From: Bidens hawaiensis
Taxonomy: Eukaryota > Streptophyta > Magnoliopsida > Asterales > Asteraceae
DNA length: 64,000 nucleotides
Direction of reading: 5' to 3'
NCBI GenBank assembly: GCA_021521415.1
Contig: JAIQDT010004986.1
Span: forward strand, 157,071-221,070
Part shown: positions 22,768-34,688 of the stretch, one piece after another
Numbering within the stretch: position 1 is the stretch's first letter
Layout of the letters: each line of letters opens with the position of its first letter
Position numbers and translations under genes: made by a program
Notes under the pieces: model-generated
Databases searched by the model: none
What the model was told of the DNA's origin: nothing
The model's input: only the letters and a program-made list of their open reading frames with translations

Positions 22768-24301
22768 TCCATGATGGCTAGAAGCACATTACCTCTATCA
22801 TTTTGAGATTTCGCATTGATCTCCGCAGCCCGTATTCTAAAATATGACACCAACCAAGAAAGTGGATAGGACACCTTTTGAAATATGGCATGAAAGGGTT
22901 CCATAATTATCATATTTAGAGGTACGGGGTTGTGAGGCTTATGTCAAGAACAACACCAAAAACAAACTTGAAAGCCGATCCACTAAGTGTATCTTTGTAG
23001 GATATCCCAAAGATTTGATGGGATATTATTTCTACAATGCAAACGAGCATAAAGTGTTTATTGCTCAAAAGGCTGAGTTCTTGGAAAGAAAGTTCCTTAT
23101 GGAAGGAACTAGTAGAACTGTGGAACTCGAGGAGGATCGAGAACCACAAGCCGATACACGTTTGGTTGACAATAGCAATCAATAAGAGGTTGTTGTGAAT
23201 TATCAAATGGTTGATCAAAACACACAAAACGTTCACAAATCTGGTAGAGTTAGCACCTCACCCGAAAGATATGGATTTTCTGTGGATGGATGCTATGTGG
23301 TAGATTCGGATGAACCCACCACATACTGAGATGCAATGTCACAATCTGATTGTGATAAATGGCTTGAAGCCATGAACATTGAGATGCAATCCATGCATGA
23401 CAACCAAGTATGGGACTTGGTTGCACCACCTCTTAATTCCAATCTGGTTGGAAGTAAGTGGGTTTTCAAGAATAAAACCAATATGCATGGAAACTTGGAT
23501 ACTTATAAAGCTAGACTAGTAGCAAAAGGTTTCACTCAAACTCAAGGGGTTAACTATGATGAAACTTTTTCGTCTTTTGCGATGCTAAAGTCTATTAGGA
23601 TATTGTTTGCCATAGCCGCATATTATGACTATGAGATATGGCAAATGGATGCCAAAACTGCTTTTTTAAATGGACACCTTTAGGAAGATGTCTATATGGT
23701 TCAGCCTGATGGTTTTGTCGATCCACAACATCCTAATACAGTATGCAAGTTAAAGAAGTCAATCTATGGATTGAAACAAGCATCTAGAAGTTGGAATCAC
23801 CGTTTTGATGATGAAGTTAAGAAATTTGGATTCATCAAAAACGCTGATGAAGCTTGTGTATATAAAAAGGCTAGTGGGAGCATCATTACCTTTCTGGTAT
23901 TATATGTCTATGACATACTACTATTTGGGAATAACATTCCAACCTTGGAAGGTGTAAAAGCCTGGCTTCGATGTTGTTTTTCCATCAAGGATCTTGGTGA
24001 AGCCGTCTATACTCTGGAAATAAGGATCTATATGGATAGATCAAGGCAGTTGATAGGTTTAAATCAAAGTGCATACATTGACAAAATCTTGAAAAGGTTC
24101 AAGATGGAAAACACTAAGAAAGGTTCGATACCTATTCAAAGAGGAACAATATTGAGTGCTTCTCAATGTCCAAGCTCAAAGGATGTGCAAGACAAAATGA
24201 ATGGAATCCCATATGCATCTGCTATAGGTTCCATCATGTATGCCATGATATGCACTAGACCGAATGTGTCATGCGCTTTGAGCATGACAAGTAGATACTA
24301 A
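22768..24301 (+). pseudogene. pol: Element A integrase end and reverse transcriptase
   Basis: 22768-23335 has frequent stops. RT is then readable from CDKWLEAMNIEMQSMHDNQV through KSIYGLKQASRSWNHRFD. The catalytic YVDD box reads YVYD (near 23907-23918), which destroys an essential Asp. Further stops lie at 23327, 23681 and 24299. Confidence 0.85.
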
Positions 24302-24893
24302 CAAAATCCGGGAACTAGCCATTGGATGGCGGTTAAGAGCATATTGAAATAACTAAAGAGGACTAAGGATATGTTTCTAATATATGGCTCTGGTGAGGAG
24401 GAACTCGTTGTAAAGGGTTACATGGATGCAAGTTTCCAAACTGATCGAGATGATCCTCGATCACAATCGGGATATGTTTTCGTTTTGAATGGTGGGGCTG
24501 TCTCTTGGAAGAGCAAAACAATATGTGGTAGCATTGTCCACCACTGAATCTGAATACATCGATGCCTCATTGGCAGCTCAAGAAGCTGGATGGATTAGAA
24601 AGTTCGTGGCCGATCTAGGGGTAGTATGTACCATTCAGGACCCTCTAGAAATCTTTTGTGACAACGAGGGTGCGATTGCTCAAATCAAGGAACCCTGTGC
24701 ACATCAAAATACAAGGCACATTGAGCGGAGATTCAACTACATAAGGGATGAAGTTGAAAAGGGAAAGATATATATTCGTAAAATTCGCACTTATCAAAAC
24801 ATTGCGGATTCACTCAAGAAGCTCCTAGAAAGGCCAAAGCATGAAGGTCAAACTTGTGCCTTAGGACTTCGATATTCTAGTGATTGGATTTGA
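24302..24893 (+). pseudogene. pol: Element A RNase H
   Basis: Blocks GYMDASFQTDRDDPRSQSGY, TTESEYIDASLAAQEAGWIR, IFCDNEGAIAQIKEPCAHQ and RHIERRFNYIRDEVEKGK match element C. A frame change sits near 24515 and a stop near 24350. The end, RYSSDWI then stop, matches C's C-terminus. Confidence 0.85.
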
Positions 24894-25096
24894 TCAAATT
24901 TTGTATTTGGATATCGGAACAATTGTTATTTGACTCAATCATATGATTATGTTATTTGAGTTATGTTCCATTTTAGCATGCTTAAATCCATGAATAATTT
25001 AATTATTCTAAACGTCCGTAGTCGATCATATTTGTGGGAACAAATGTGAAGGTAAGACTATTATGAACTTGGATTGGTAGATATTCATAAGGTATG
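24894..25096 (+). other. Element A 3' untranslated region, left part
   Basis: Matches the reverse complement of 37660-37870 in element C. It ends with GTATG (25092-25096), the target duplication of element B, and continues at 51612. Confidence 0.8.
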
Positions 25097-25603
25097 TGAG
25101 AACTCCTAAATCGATCTCAGATCTAAGTTTACTTTAATCGATTATCTGGATCTAGTTCATGATGCTAATGATTATATGTTATATGTTATTATTATTAGTA
25201 TTAGTTATATATATGTGTATGTATAATATTAAGATGAAGATCGAGAGAGATTAGGACAATGTTTCGTTAATTAACTCTCAAAACTTAAATTAAACTTGTG
25301 AACAAAGTTCACTATAAATAGGAAGATGGACCTAGTTCGTTAACATCCCCTAACGAATTAGGATCTACTTCGTTACATACATAAAAGAATAAATTACTTA
25401 ACGAATCATCTCCTGATTCGTTAAACATCCTTAAAGAATCAGGAAGATATTAACTTAGAGCTAGTTCGCTAAACATCCTTAGCGAACTAGTCTCATACAT
25501 TAACGAGCTACACATTTAACTTAATAGTTTACTACATTAACCAAAACGACAAATACGTAAATAATAAATACAAAGACTCGAGACGCAAAACTGTGCACTA
25601 ACA
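25097..25603 (-). repeat. Element B 3' LTR, 507 bp
   Basis: Differs from 51100-51606 at roughly 5-6% of positions by eye, with no length change. It contains hairpin-forming inverted repeats at 25331-25490. Read on the minus strand, TATTTATAG (about 25313-25322) is a possible TATA box, so the inverted repeats would lie upstream in U3. Confidence 0.9.
25331..25490. repeat. Array of inverted repeats in B LTR U3
   Basis: Three hairpins follow one another: CCTAGTTCGTTA / TAACGAATTAGG (25331-25362), CCTGATTCGTTAA / TTAAAGAATCAGG (25412-25443) and CTAGTTCGCTAA / TTAGCGAACTAG (25461-25490, perfect 12 bp arms). Their spacers are ACATCCCC, ACATCC and ACATCC. TTAACGAATCA (25398-25408) also pairs perfectly with 25414-25424. 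The other LTR has the same set at about 51334-51493, with its first hairpin perfect. Confidence 0.85.
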
Positions 25604-25793
25604 GACACCCCCTCATCTTGAGCTCTTTATCTTTAAATTACTTAAAGCGCTTGGACTGCCAGTCTCTGCAACTATGAATTCCGTTTTCATAACAAACACG
25701 CACAACGCGTTGGAATTGCATAGCCAGGTCATAGTCTTCATTACGCTCAATCAGAATCTTGTTCTTGTGTAGCACATCATTGTCGGTCTCGGT
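25604..25793 (-). other. Element B polypurine tract and 3' untranslated region
   Basis: On the minus strand GATGAGGGGGTGTC (25604-25617) lies immediately before the 3' LTR, as expected of a polypurine tract. The rest shows no coding. Confidence 0.65.
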
Positions 25794-27446
25794 TTAATTC
25801 ACCAACCACATCGGGTCAATGATCTTTATCAGCTCAGTCTTCAACCCTGTACCAAGAACAATGACGGCCTCGCTAGTACGATTATCGTGGTACCATCGGT
25901 TGAAGGATAAATGCATGTGTTGGTTCATTTTCTTCACTGGCACCCGCTTCATCGTCTTCGGCGGCTTTACTTTAAGGACCAAATTCTTCCAACCCGTTTT
26001 TGAATCAATCTCATTGAGACGCTTGCAGATAGAAATTTGTGGCTTAAAGTACTTGAAACCATGATTCACCTCAAACACCAAGTGTTGGTGAAAACGTTTA
26101 GCATGGTAGTCATCACTGCGATTAATAAACGGACGATACGCCAGAGTGCGCACATCCCATATCGGTAATGAGAGAAGATCAGTCATCCTTACGTAGTACT
26201 AGACGCCCTTCTCCCATTTCACAATGTATACCTTAAGTTCAGATTCAAACATCCAAGAAACAATATTACCTTGCACCTTTGACACGGCCTTAAATGAAGT
26301 CTTCTGATTGGCTTTGGCTTGTGCAATACCTTCTTCTTTCTGTTCTTAACCAACAATCCTGAATGCCTTGATAATCTTACATACTTTCTTGTGTCTGAAC
26401 CAACTCTGAATCTCCTCAAGAGATGGGTCGAGAAGCGAATCGGATTTCATGTCAAAGACATTCTTGCCTTTGGAATTTTTCTCGAGATGGTCTTCTGCTT
26501 CTTTCACCGATTCTTCATTAAATACTGGAGCACCCTGATCAATATTGGTGTGTTGAAATAGATCAGGGTAATCCTCAGCAGTCACATCCTCCATCTCAGC
26601 CTCCTCGTCTTCATAAATATAATCCGTCCTCATCTCCACAGTAGGATCATTTAAGATCTTTTCATCATTAATTACCTCAGCATCGGCTCAGTTTCTAACA
26701 CGATCATTTCGTCTTCATTCAGACCAAGCAAGATCACAATCTGCTCTCGTGTCAGCGACTTATCAACAAACTACCCCACTGCTATCTCATCAGCATTCAC
26801 CATGCTCCTAATCACCCCCTTACCATCCATAAATATAACCGTATCGGCCTCGATCATCTCAATCGGTTTGGCAGCCGAATAGTCATGATAAACAATGATC
26901 TGTTTGCCCGAATCATCAACAGAACTCGTACCCGCACCAGAAGCTAGGTCTTGAGTTTGTTTAGGCTCACCTCCAGCATCAGATTCTTCAGGGTTCTCAT
27001 TATCGTCATTCTTTAGCTTGTTCTTTAATTTTCACCCCCTGAGACTCAACAATCTCACGAAGGGCTTTTGTTTCCTTTTGACAAAAAGAAACATAACTGA
27101 CCAGCTTCTTCTGGTTTTCCATCAAACGTTCTTGATTTACACGATCAGTAGACATTTGGTTTTCATACAAATGAAGGAGATTGAAAAGCATGTATGTCTA
27201 ACGGTTCGGTGGCATAGCATACAACGATGGATGAACTGGTTGAATTGGTCCCTGAGGCCTTGTAACTCTCATAAATGAGATATCACTAGGTGGAGGAGGC
27301 CCCATGGACAGTGTAGAAGAAACGGTAGAAAGTGTAGCAGAAGGCAATGGTATTTCAGTTAACGCCGATTTTGGAATCATACCAAGCCTGTCATGAGGTA
27401 CCATCGTCGTCAAAGTCATCTCCGGAGTGCTAGTAGTAAGTGGCAC
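25794..27446 (-). pseudogene. Element B extra ORF, broken 3' continuation
   Basis: Open segments in changing frames follow the 391-codon ORF: 27198-27446 (Pro/Thr-rich), 27006-27191 (MLFNLLHLYENQMSTDRVNQ..., a likely coiled coil), 26346-26639 (acidic, EDEEAEMEDVTAEDYPDL), 26219-26419 and 25794-26186 (basic, 130 residues, with FINRSDDYHAKRFHQHLVFE and WYHDNRTSEAVIVLG). Their order suggests one ancestral protein of roughly 900 residues interrupted by stops and frameshifts. No hydrophobic membrane anchor is apparent. I do not recognise the C-terminal part. Confidence 0.5.
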
Positions 27447-27455
27447 TTCCGGGCG

Positions 27456-28631
27456 TTAAGGAGTTGCAGGACGAGACGGTTGAACACCAAAAGAGACTCC
27501 AGCTCCAGCTGATACACCTCTTTTTGCTGAGCCTTCAGAAGCTGGTGCTTTACCCTTCCGTTTTCGTTCTCGTTGAGCTGCAATAGTAGCAGCTAACGCA
27601 ACATCTACAGCAGCTTGTTGTTCTCGGAGAGCTGCATCACCATTACCACCATTTCCACCATCTCCATCTCCTCTATTACCACCATCACCACCATCATTGT
27701 TCCCACCTTCTCCCCCCTCACGCTCGGAATCCGGGTCATCATGGATCCATCGATCCTCGAGAGGACATACATAATCAGGATTAGCAGAATGACCAAACAA
27801 TCTCTTGAATCTGGGAGGAGGAGATTGACGGTACAGTTTCATTCTTCTCATTGTATCTACTGTCATATTCTCCAATTTAAACTTATCATTCTCATTATTA
27901 GGATAAAGCACCAAATCCCGAATAGCATCATTGACAAATAGTTGAACAAAACGTGGATACATCAAGAACTTCACACGTCTTTTTCCAGGAATACAATTTT
28001 CTTTCATCTGATCAAAGATCAATTCAGAAAAATTGTAACGCTTGTTTAGGATAAGTGCAACAAATACTGATCGTAGTGCAATACGACATTCGTCAAACCC
28101 AGCCTTACGTCCACCAAGGCAATGAATAAGAACATGAAGTAAATACTTGTATTGGGGACACAAGTACGCCTTGTTATACATAGACGCAGTAAGGCTGCTA
28201 GCATAAAATAAACGTCTGAACAGGCCCTTAATCAGTTCTTTACCATATTCACTCGGATCATCAAATTGTAACACCCGTCGAACTGTTTCAACTGATATGA
28301 CAACTGGTTTGTCATTTACCACAATAGTTATATGGTCTTCAACTTCTACAAACTGAGCAGTGTTCCAGAATTGACGAACTATGCTGAATCTAATATCCGG
28401 ATTAGCAGAAACAGCATAATGGATACGAGATCGGCGTAGAAATGCCAGCATACCACCAAAAACATCCTCATCAGGAAATTCTGTATCAACAAAAGCACAC
28501 ACATTGTGTCGAGGATCATAAGGAAGTAAAGGAGCTTCCTCAGCTGTTTGACCAGCATCTTGAACTTGTTGTGCATCCTGAACTTGTGGTGGTGCATCAA
28601 TAGGAGGATCTTGTTCCATGTTATCAGCCAT
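27456..28631 (-). CDS. Element B extra ORF, N-terminal 391 codons, function unknown
   Basis: Begins MADNMEQDPPIDAPPQ, with a Gln/Ala-rich leader to about residue 35. A globular region of about 220 residues follows, including HNVCAFVDTEF, SRIHYAVSANPDIRFSIVRQ, FWNTAQFVEVEDHITIVVND, KYLLHVLIHCLGGRKAGFDE, NKRYNFSELIFDQMKENC and MYPRFVQLFVNDAIRDL. After that comes a Gly/Asp/Asn-rich low-complexity linker (about 303-333) and a basic tail with RERKRKGKAP. Similar proteins, often called longin-like or hypothetical, are encoded downstream of pol in copia elements of some eudicots. That comparison is from memory of the pattern and needs a search. It occupies the env-like position of SIRE elements but shows no signal peptide or transmembrane segment. 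Confidence 0.6.
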   Translation of the reverse strand: MADNMEQDPPIDAPPQVQDAQQVQDAGQTAEEAPLLPYDPRHNVCAFVDTEFPDEDVFGGMLAFLRRSRIHYAVSANPDIRFSIVRQFWNTAQFVEVEDHITIVVNDKPVVISVETVRRVLQFDDPSEYGKELIKGLFRRLFYASSLTASMYNKAYLCPQYKYLLHVLIHCLGGRKAGFDECRIALRSVFVALILNKRYNFSELIFDQMKENCIPGKRRVKFLMYPRFVQLFVNDAIRDLVLYPNNENDKFKLENMTVDTMRRMKLYRQSPPPRFKRLFGHSANPDYVCPLEDRWIHDDPDSEREGGEGGNNDGGDGGNRGDGDGGNGGNGDAALREQQAAVDVALAATIAAQRERKRKGKAPASEGSAKRGVSAGAGVSFGVQPSRPATP

Positions 28632-30871
28632 AATCCTGAATAAGTAATATTGTATATTAGTAGTGTGGAAGTCTAGAAATCATACAAGTGTTATATACTT
28701 TAAGCATTTATATGTAAACTATAATTATGGTTTAATTCCGTGTGTATAATTAATGTATCAACGCGGTTAGACCCTTGGAATATTGTATTAGTTTATAATA
28801 TTTAATTACATTATATAAATAATTAATTTTGAAATGTCATTCGTTAAAAACACAGTCTGATTCATTCGTGAATCAACTGATTCGCTATCAAGTAAATGGT
28901 TGACGAATCAGAACTAGCGAATTACTAAATTAAAATGACGAATTAGAAACTAATTCGTTATAAGATAACCACTAATTCGGTATAAGTTAACGAATCCATA
29001 GTTGATTCGTTATATAAATTATTCGCTATTCTGGTTCATGTGAAATACTTGACGAATTGGACACGAATGAGTTCCAATTCGCTAATATTAACGAATGGTC
29101 AAGGTTTGACTTAATCTTTGACTCCTCTGGTCAATGTCAAAATTAACCAAGAACATTGACAGTCAACAAGACGAACTCATGATCGATTACCCCATTATTT
29201 TCGATGGGTAACCGAATCAATAATCATAGAGATCTCGGAAACACAATGCGACTCAAATGATATCAATTTGATATGTTAAACCAAGTAATAAGTTAAGTCA
29301 TTAAGAATGTGAACAGAGCATAAACACCCGTAACAACAATCAAATAATAACCCAGAAATCAATAATCAAACTCTGATTAAAGACCACCAAGGGGCTAGAA
29401 AATCCATTTCGATTACAATGATATCAAACTAAAGTACATTAAAAAAATATGAATCCGATTATGCAGGGTTTCATAAACCTTAAAACCCTGATATCAAAAT
29501 CACATAATTAGTATATCAAAAATGTTTCATTTTTGACGAAAATCACAAAGATGTGATCATCTAAACCTTACGAACACAATGATATACTCAAAAGTCAGAA
29601 TTTCAAAGGTCGAAAAATTTGGAAAAATTTGAACAGAGTAACTTTAGGTGTAAGGAAGATGATGGAATAGTGTAGGACGGTTCGTTTCACGCCGTCCTAT
29701 ATACACTGACAAACACGAGTCTCGAGACAACGAATCAGATCTAATTCGTTTGAAATTTTAAATAACGAATCAGCCAATTCGTTAGTCAAATTGAACGCTC
29801 AAAGTAGCGAATGAGACTTGATTCGTGTCTCGATTCGTTAAATATGTATAACGAACTGGATGCGTTTCGTTACAGAGTGCGGAAGCGAATTAAGGGAACG
29901 AATTAGAATGTAGTTCGTTAAAAAAACCCTAATTCGTTATCCATAATTAACAAATTAAACATTATTTAATTTTAACTTTAAATAAAATAAATAAATCAAA
30001 TAAATTAAATAAAATAAATTAAATAATTAATAAATTTAAATTAATTTTAAAAGAATCACCGAAAACTTTTCTCTCGATAATATTATGTAAAAACAATATG
30101 AAAAATATTTTTGGTATTTTGTAATATATAAAGAATGTATATACATGGAAAAAATCCGAAACAAGAAATATAAAAACTTTTTGTGTTTTATATGATTTTC
30201 AAAATCGGTACATATTTTTGGTATTTTTTTTTTAGTTTGAGCAGAGAATCATATTGACCAAATTACCATTCCATCACAGTTTTATATTTCAGCGATATTA
30301 TGGCTGGCGTTAAGTCGGTCATTGGTATTGTTGTCCACTTAAATCTAAAAACAAACTTTCAAGTGTTTTTGTGATATGATTAATCGGTTCAATTAGAGCA
30401 CAGAATATCAGAAACTATCAGCCTCTAATCTTGGTTCAAGCTTAATTTGATTTTTGCCATATCACCCCAACTTGACTTAAACCATTATATTGTTGATCAA
30501 AATTTGTTTTTATAGAAGTTTATGAGCAATGCATTGAATTTATGTTACTATGAGTGAATATGCATGAGTCCATTTGTCGGCTTACATACATTGTATCCCC
30601 TGGGGTCTGTTTCTTAATGGTATTAAGACGCGAGCAAGGGAGGAACAATGTATGACTAACAGCGGATTTTGATCAAGTCAGTAATTTGGAAATTTTTACG
30701 AAGTACAGCAGTGATCAAGTTTAATAACTTTGGGTTTGCTCTAAAATCGAATGAAATATTCATGCATATGAATACCCAGATGATTAAGCCGCATAAAGAC
30801 TCACAGTGTCCAGAACCTCAAAGCTTGTTTACTTTATTTTATTTAAGGTTGATCAAACAAGTATAAGGCTT
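28632..30871. other. Element B spacer, non-coding, rich in ACGAAT motifs
   Basis: No ORF of note. About 28850-29110 and 29715-29945 hold dense copies of TAACGAATC / GATTCGTTA variants in both orientations (about 15 and 12 by eye). 29945-30060 is a low-complexity AT stretch. The spacer continues at 35073 after the LINE. Confidence 0.7.
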
Positions 30872-31836
30872 AAAGTTCTTGCTCTTCTCAATCATCTCTC
30901 TCTACACTCTCCGTACAATTCCCAATGGCCACCAACGTTCACATCCCGTACAAGTTTTACGCCGGCAGTTTCTCGGCAGAATCACCTCGAAAGCCGCCGA
31001 GGCCGGATCTGAGCGTCTATTGGTTTCTGTTTCCGAACTCTTGAAACAGGCAGTTTTGCTGGGTCTGTTTATCATATTTATTGTTGTTGGTGGAAACGAA
31101 TCCTACTGCCGTACGCTGTAACATTTTTTCAACATCTGAGGTGGTGGAAACGAACGCTAGCTTATGTACGGCGACCACCACCGTTTTCAACATCTGAGGC
31201 GACGGAATTTGAGCTGTTAACGGCGACCACCACCTTTTTCCGTTTTTGCGTAGGGAAGAGAGTCATCTAAGGCAAATAGACTCGTTAAAGGTTGAGGTAG
31301 CATTCATTGTTTTTTTCAGGCGACCACCATTCCAGGACACATTTCCGGCGACCTACGGCCGCTGCCCATCTCCTATCACTCTTCCCGTACACGGGAATAA
31401 AGATAAGCTTTTTTTGTCTCTGTTCCTATTATTATTATTATTATTTTTATTGTTGTTGTTGTTGGTATTATTATTATCATTATTATTATTATTGTTATAA
31501 TCTGTTTAACATACACTTTGTTAAGTGTATGTCACTTTGTTTACAATTAACTTTAATTATTATAATCAGTTTAACATACACTTTTGCATTAGGCAGTTTA
31601 TGTCTCTTTGTGTTTGCGCAATTATTACCTATTTGTTAAGTGTACATTAGGCGAATTTTTATAAGACTTTTTCATCAACGTCTGTTCGTGGTGTGTTTGC
31701 GTTGGTGTTTTGTGTTTTGTATTGCTTTAAATAGTTAAAGTTAATTGTAAACATAGACGATAGTAGTCATGTCAGTCCGCTGAGATCGTGTCCAAGGACG
31801 AGGGGTGCGGGAAAGGGAAATGGTAGGGGGTATAGT
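30872..31836 (+). other. LINE 5' untranslated region
   Basis: Starts with CT-rich leader sequence, then repeated GGCGACCACCACC blocks (about 31170, 31222, 31319) and a TTA/TTG trinucleotide microsatellite (31423-31500). No convincing ORF before 31837. Confidence 0.6.
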
Positions 31837-33119
31837 TTGCGAGTGGCATCATGGAATGTAGGAACTCTAAGTGGTAAATTGTTAGAGGTGATAGATGCTC
31901 TTAAGAGAGGTAAGGTCTATATAGCATGCCTCCAAGAGACTAGGTGGAAGGGGCAGAGAGGGGTAGAACTAAATGGGTACAAACTATTGCATTCGGGGCG
32001 GATGGAGCTAAAAATGGAGTAGGTTTTCTACTAGCTATAGAATTGCATAAGAATGTGATTGAGGTGAAAAGATACAACGATAGGGTGATGGTATTAAGGT
32101 TAGTGTTAGGAGTCGAAGTAGTGGCTGTGGTTTGCGCTTATGCACCACACGTGGGACTAGGAGACCAAGAAAAGAGGGAGTTTTGGGATTGCCTAAATGG
32201 AGTAGTGAGGGACGTATCTAGGGACGAGACCATTTTCGTAGCAGGTGATTTCAATGGTCATATCGGTAAGGATAGTGATGGCTTTCAGATGGTTCATGGA
32301 GGTTTTTGTTTTGGGGATAAGAACGAACCTGGTAGGGATCTTTTAGATTTTGCAGTGGCCCATGACCTAGGTATTCTTAACTCTTTCTTTAGGAAGAGAG
32401 ATTCAAACCTAATCACTTTTACTAGTGGGGGAAGGAATACACAAATCGACTATATCTTGATGAGGCGAAATGATCGAAGACGGTGGAGATACTGCAAGGT
32501 GATTCCGAGGGAGACCGCAGCAGCCCAGCACCATTTACTGGTGGCAGATGTAGTACTGAGAGAGAAACTGACTATGATGGAGAGAAAAGGGCGGTCTAGG
32601 ATAAGATGGGGAAATTTGAAGGGCACAAACATTACGTTGTTCAAGGACAAGGTCATCTCGACGACAACAATTCATCCTGTTGGGGACGCAAACCAGATGT
32701 GGGAGGATATGGCAGCTTCCATCACTCAAGTGGCAAAGGAGACGCTAGGGGTAACGACAGGCAGGACAACTGGAAACAAGGAATCTTGGTGGTGGAACGA
32801 GGATGTGCAGAGCAAGATCAAGGATAAGCAACAGAGTCTTAGGGATCTTTTAAGGTGCACAAACGAGGGGGAGCATTGGAGGTTGAGGGAGAAATACAAA
32901 AACTCTAGGAGAGAGGCGAAGAAGGCGGTGACAGAGGCAAAAAACACAGCGTATAGACGGATGTATGCACGTCTGGAAACAAAGGAGGGGGAGCATCATA
33001 TGTTCAAGATTGCTAAATCCAGGGAACGTAGAAGACAGGACCTAGGAGTTGTGAAATATATAAAGAGAGAGGATGGGCATGTCCTAATCAAGGAACAAGA
33101 CATTAAACAAAGATGGTAA
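31837..33119 (+). pseudogene. LINE endonuclease domain (RTE type)
   Basis: VRVASWNVGTLSGKLLEVID and CLQETRWKGQ carry the first catalytic residues (Asn, Glu). A frame change near 32000 leads to GVGFLLAIELHKNVIEVKRY, VCAYAPHVG, FVAGDFNGHIG (Asp/Asn), TFTSGGRNTQIDYILM and HHLLVADV (final His/Asp). This is the exonuclease-endonuclease-phosphatase fold used to nick target DNA. The frame continues through a basic linker to a stop at 33117. Confidence 0.85.
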
Positions 33120-34688
33120 AATTATTTTAACAGTCTTTTTAATGGCAGACATACCGACCAACGAGAAACAGACAACCCAGTTGCGCAGAGACAACAAAGG
33201 AATAACTCCTACTGTAGAGGTATCACACAGGGAGAGGTGAGGATAGCACTGAGGAAGATGGGAAGGGCTAAGGCGGTTGGTCTAGACAACATACCGATTG
33301 AGGCTTGGAAGTGTTTAGGGGATGAAGGAGTTCAGTGGCTCACTACTCTATTCAACCTTATTTTCAAGAATGGAAAAATGTCTGACCAGTGGAGGAGTAG
33401 TGTAGTAGTTCCCCTATACAAAAACAAGGGAGACTCACAGTGCTGTGGAAATTACAGAGGAATTAAGTTGTTAGGTCATACTATGAAATTATGGGAGAGA
33501 GTAATTGAGACCCGAATTAGGAGACAAACGCAGGTTATGATTAACCAATTTGGTTTCATGCCAGGACGGTCAACCACGGAAGCAATACACATATTGAGAA
33601 GATTAATGGAGAAGTATAGGGAGAAAAAGAGGGACCTACATATGGTATTCATCGACCTTGAAAAAGCTTATGACAGTGTGCCACGCAGACTAATTTGGGA
33701 TAGTTTAGAAGGTAGAGGGTAACCTGGAAAGTATATAGACTTAATTAAAGATATGTATGACAAGACTAAAGCTAGTGTTCGGGCGCCGGTAGGAGATACT
33801 GATTTTTTCCCGGTGGAGATGGGACTCCACCAAGGATCGGCGTTAAGCCCGTTTCTTTTAACGGTAGTCATGGATGAGCTGTCCAAGTCGATTCAGGAGC
33901 CTGTCCCATGGTGCATGCTCTTTGCGGATGATATTGTGTTAGTGGCTGAGACTAAACAAAGCTTGAACGAAAGGCTAGAGGAGTGGCGTGTAGCTTTAGA
34001 GGATAAAGGTTTAAGAATTAGTCGCTCTAAGACTGAGTACCTTTGTTGTGACTTCAGTGGTGTTGGTGATAGCGAGGACACCCAGGTCACTATTGAGGAC
34101 CAGGTGGTTCCGCAGATAACGAAGTTTAAATATCTAGGATCGTTTGTCCAAAGCAATGGAGAGATAGACAGTGACATAACCCACCGCATACAAGCTGGAT
34201 GGTGTAGGTGGAAAGCAGCCACTGGGGTTTTGTGCGACAAGCGGTTCCCATCTAAATTAAAGGGGAAATTCTATAGACTCGCAGTTAGACCTGCAATGTT
34301 GTATGGAACAGACTGTTGGGCCATCCAGAAGACACAAGAGCGCAGGATGGAGGTGGCAGAGATGAGGATGCTGAGGTGGATGTGCAGACACACTAGATTA
34401 GATACGATTAGAAACGAGGTCTTTAGGGAAAGATTAGGAATAGTTAGCATATCAGAGAAAAAAAAGGAAGGGAGATTGAGATGGTTTGGGCATGTGAAGA
34501 GGAGATAGACAACAGCGCCAGTTAGAGTAGTGGAAGCCTTCATTGTGGAAGGAAAGAGGAGTAGAGGCAGACCTAAATTGACTTGGGATGAGAGAATTAG
34601 ACATGACTTGATAGAGTTGCACCTCTCTGAGGACATGGTCCAGGATAGAGATTCGTGGAGACGTAGGATTAAGGTTAGCGACTTCTAG
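33120..34688 (+). pseudogene. LINE reverse transcriptase domain (RTE type)
   Basis: Same frame as the endonuclease. Blocks in order are [64 protein letters not shown] (catalytic Asp), MGLHQGSALSPFLL and MLFADDIVLVAE (the F-A-D-D catalytic box). The C-terminal RTE region is MLRWMCRHTRLDTIRN and RLRWFGHVKRR. In-frame stops occur at 33720 and 34506, and a terminal stop at 34686 follows RRRIKVSDF. The active-site residues are intact. Confidence 0.9.

Noticed and set aside
31307..31639. 110-residue frame with Tyr and Cys runs
   Set aside because: It is a translation of the TTA/TTG microsatellite in the LINE leader.
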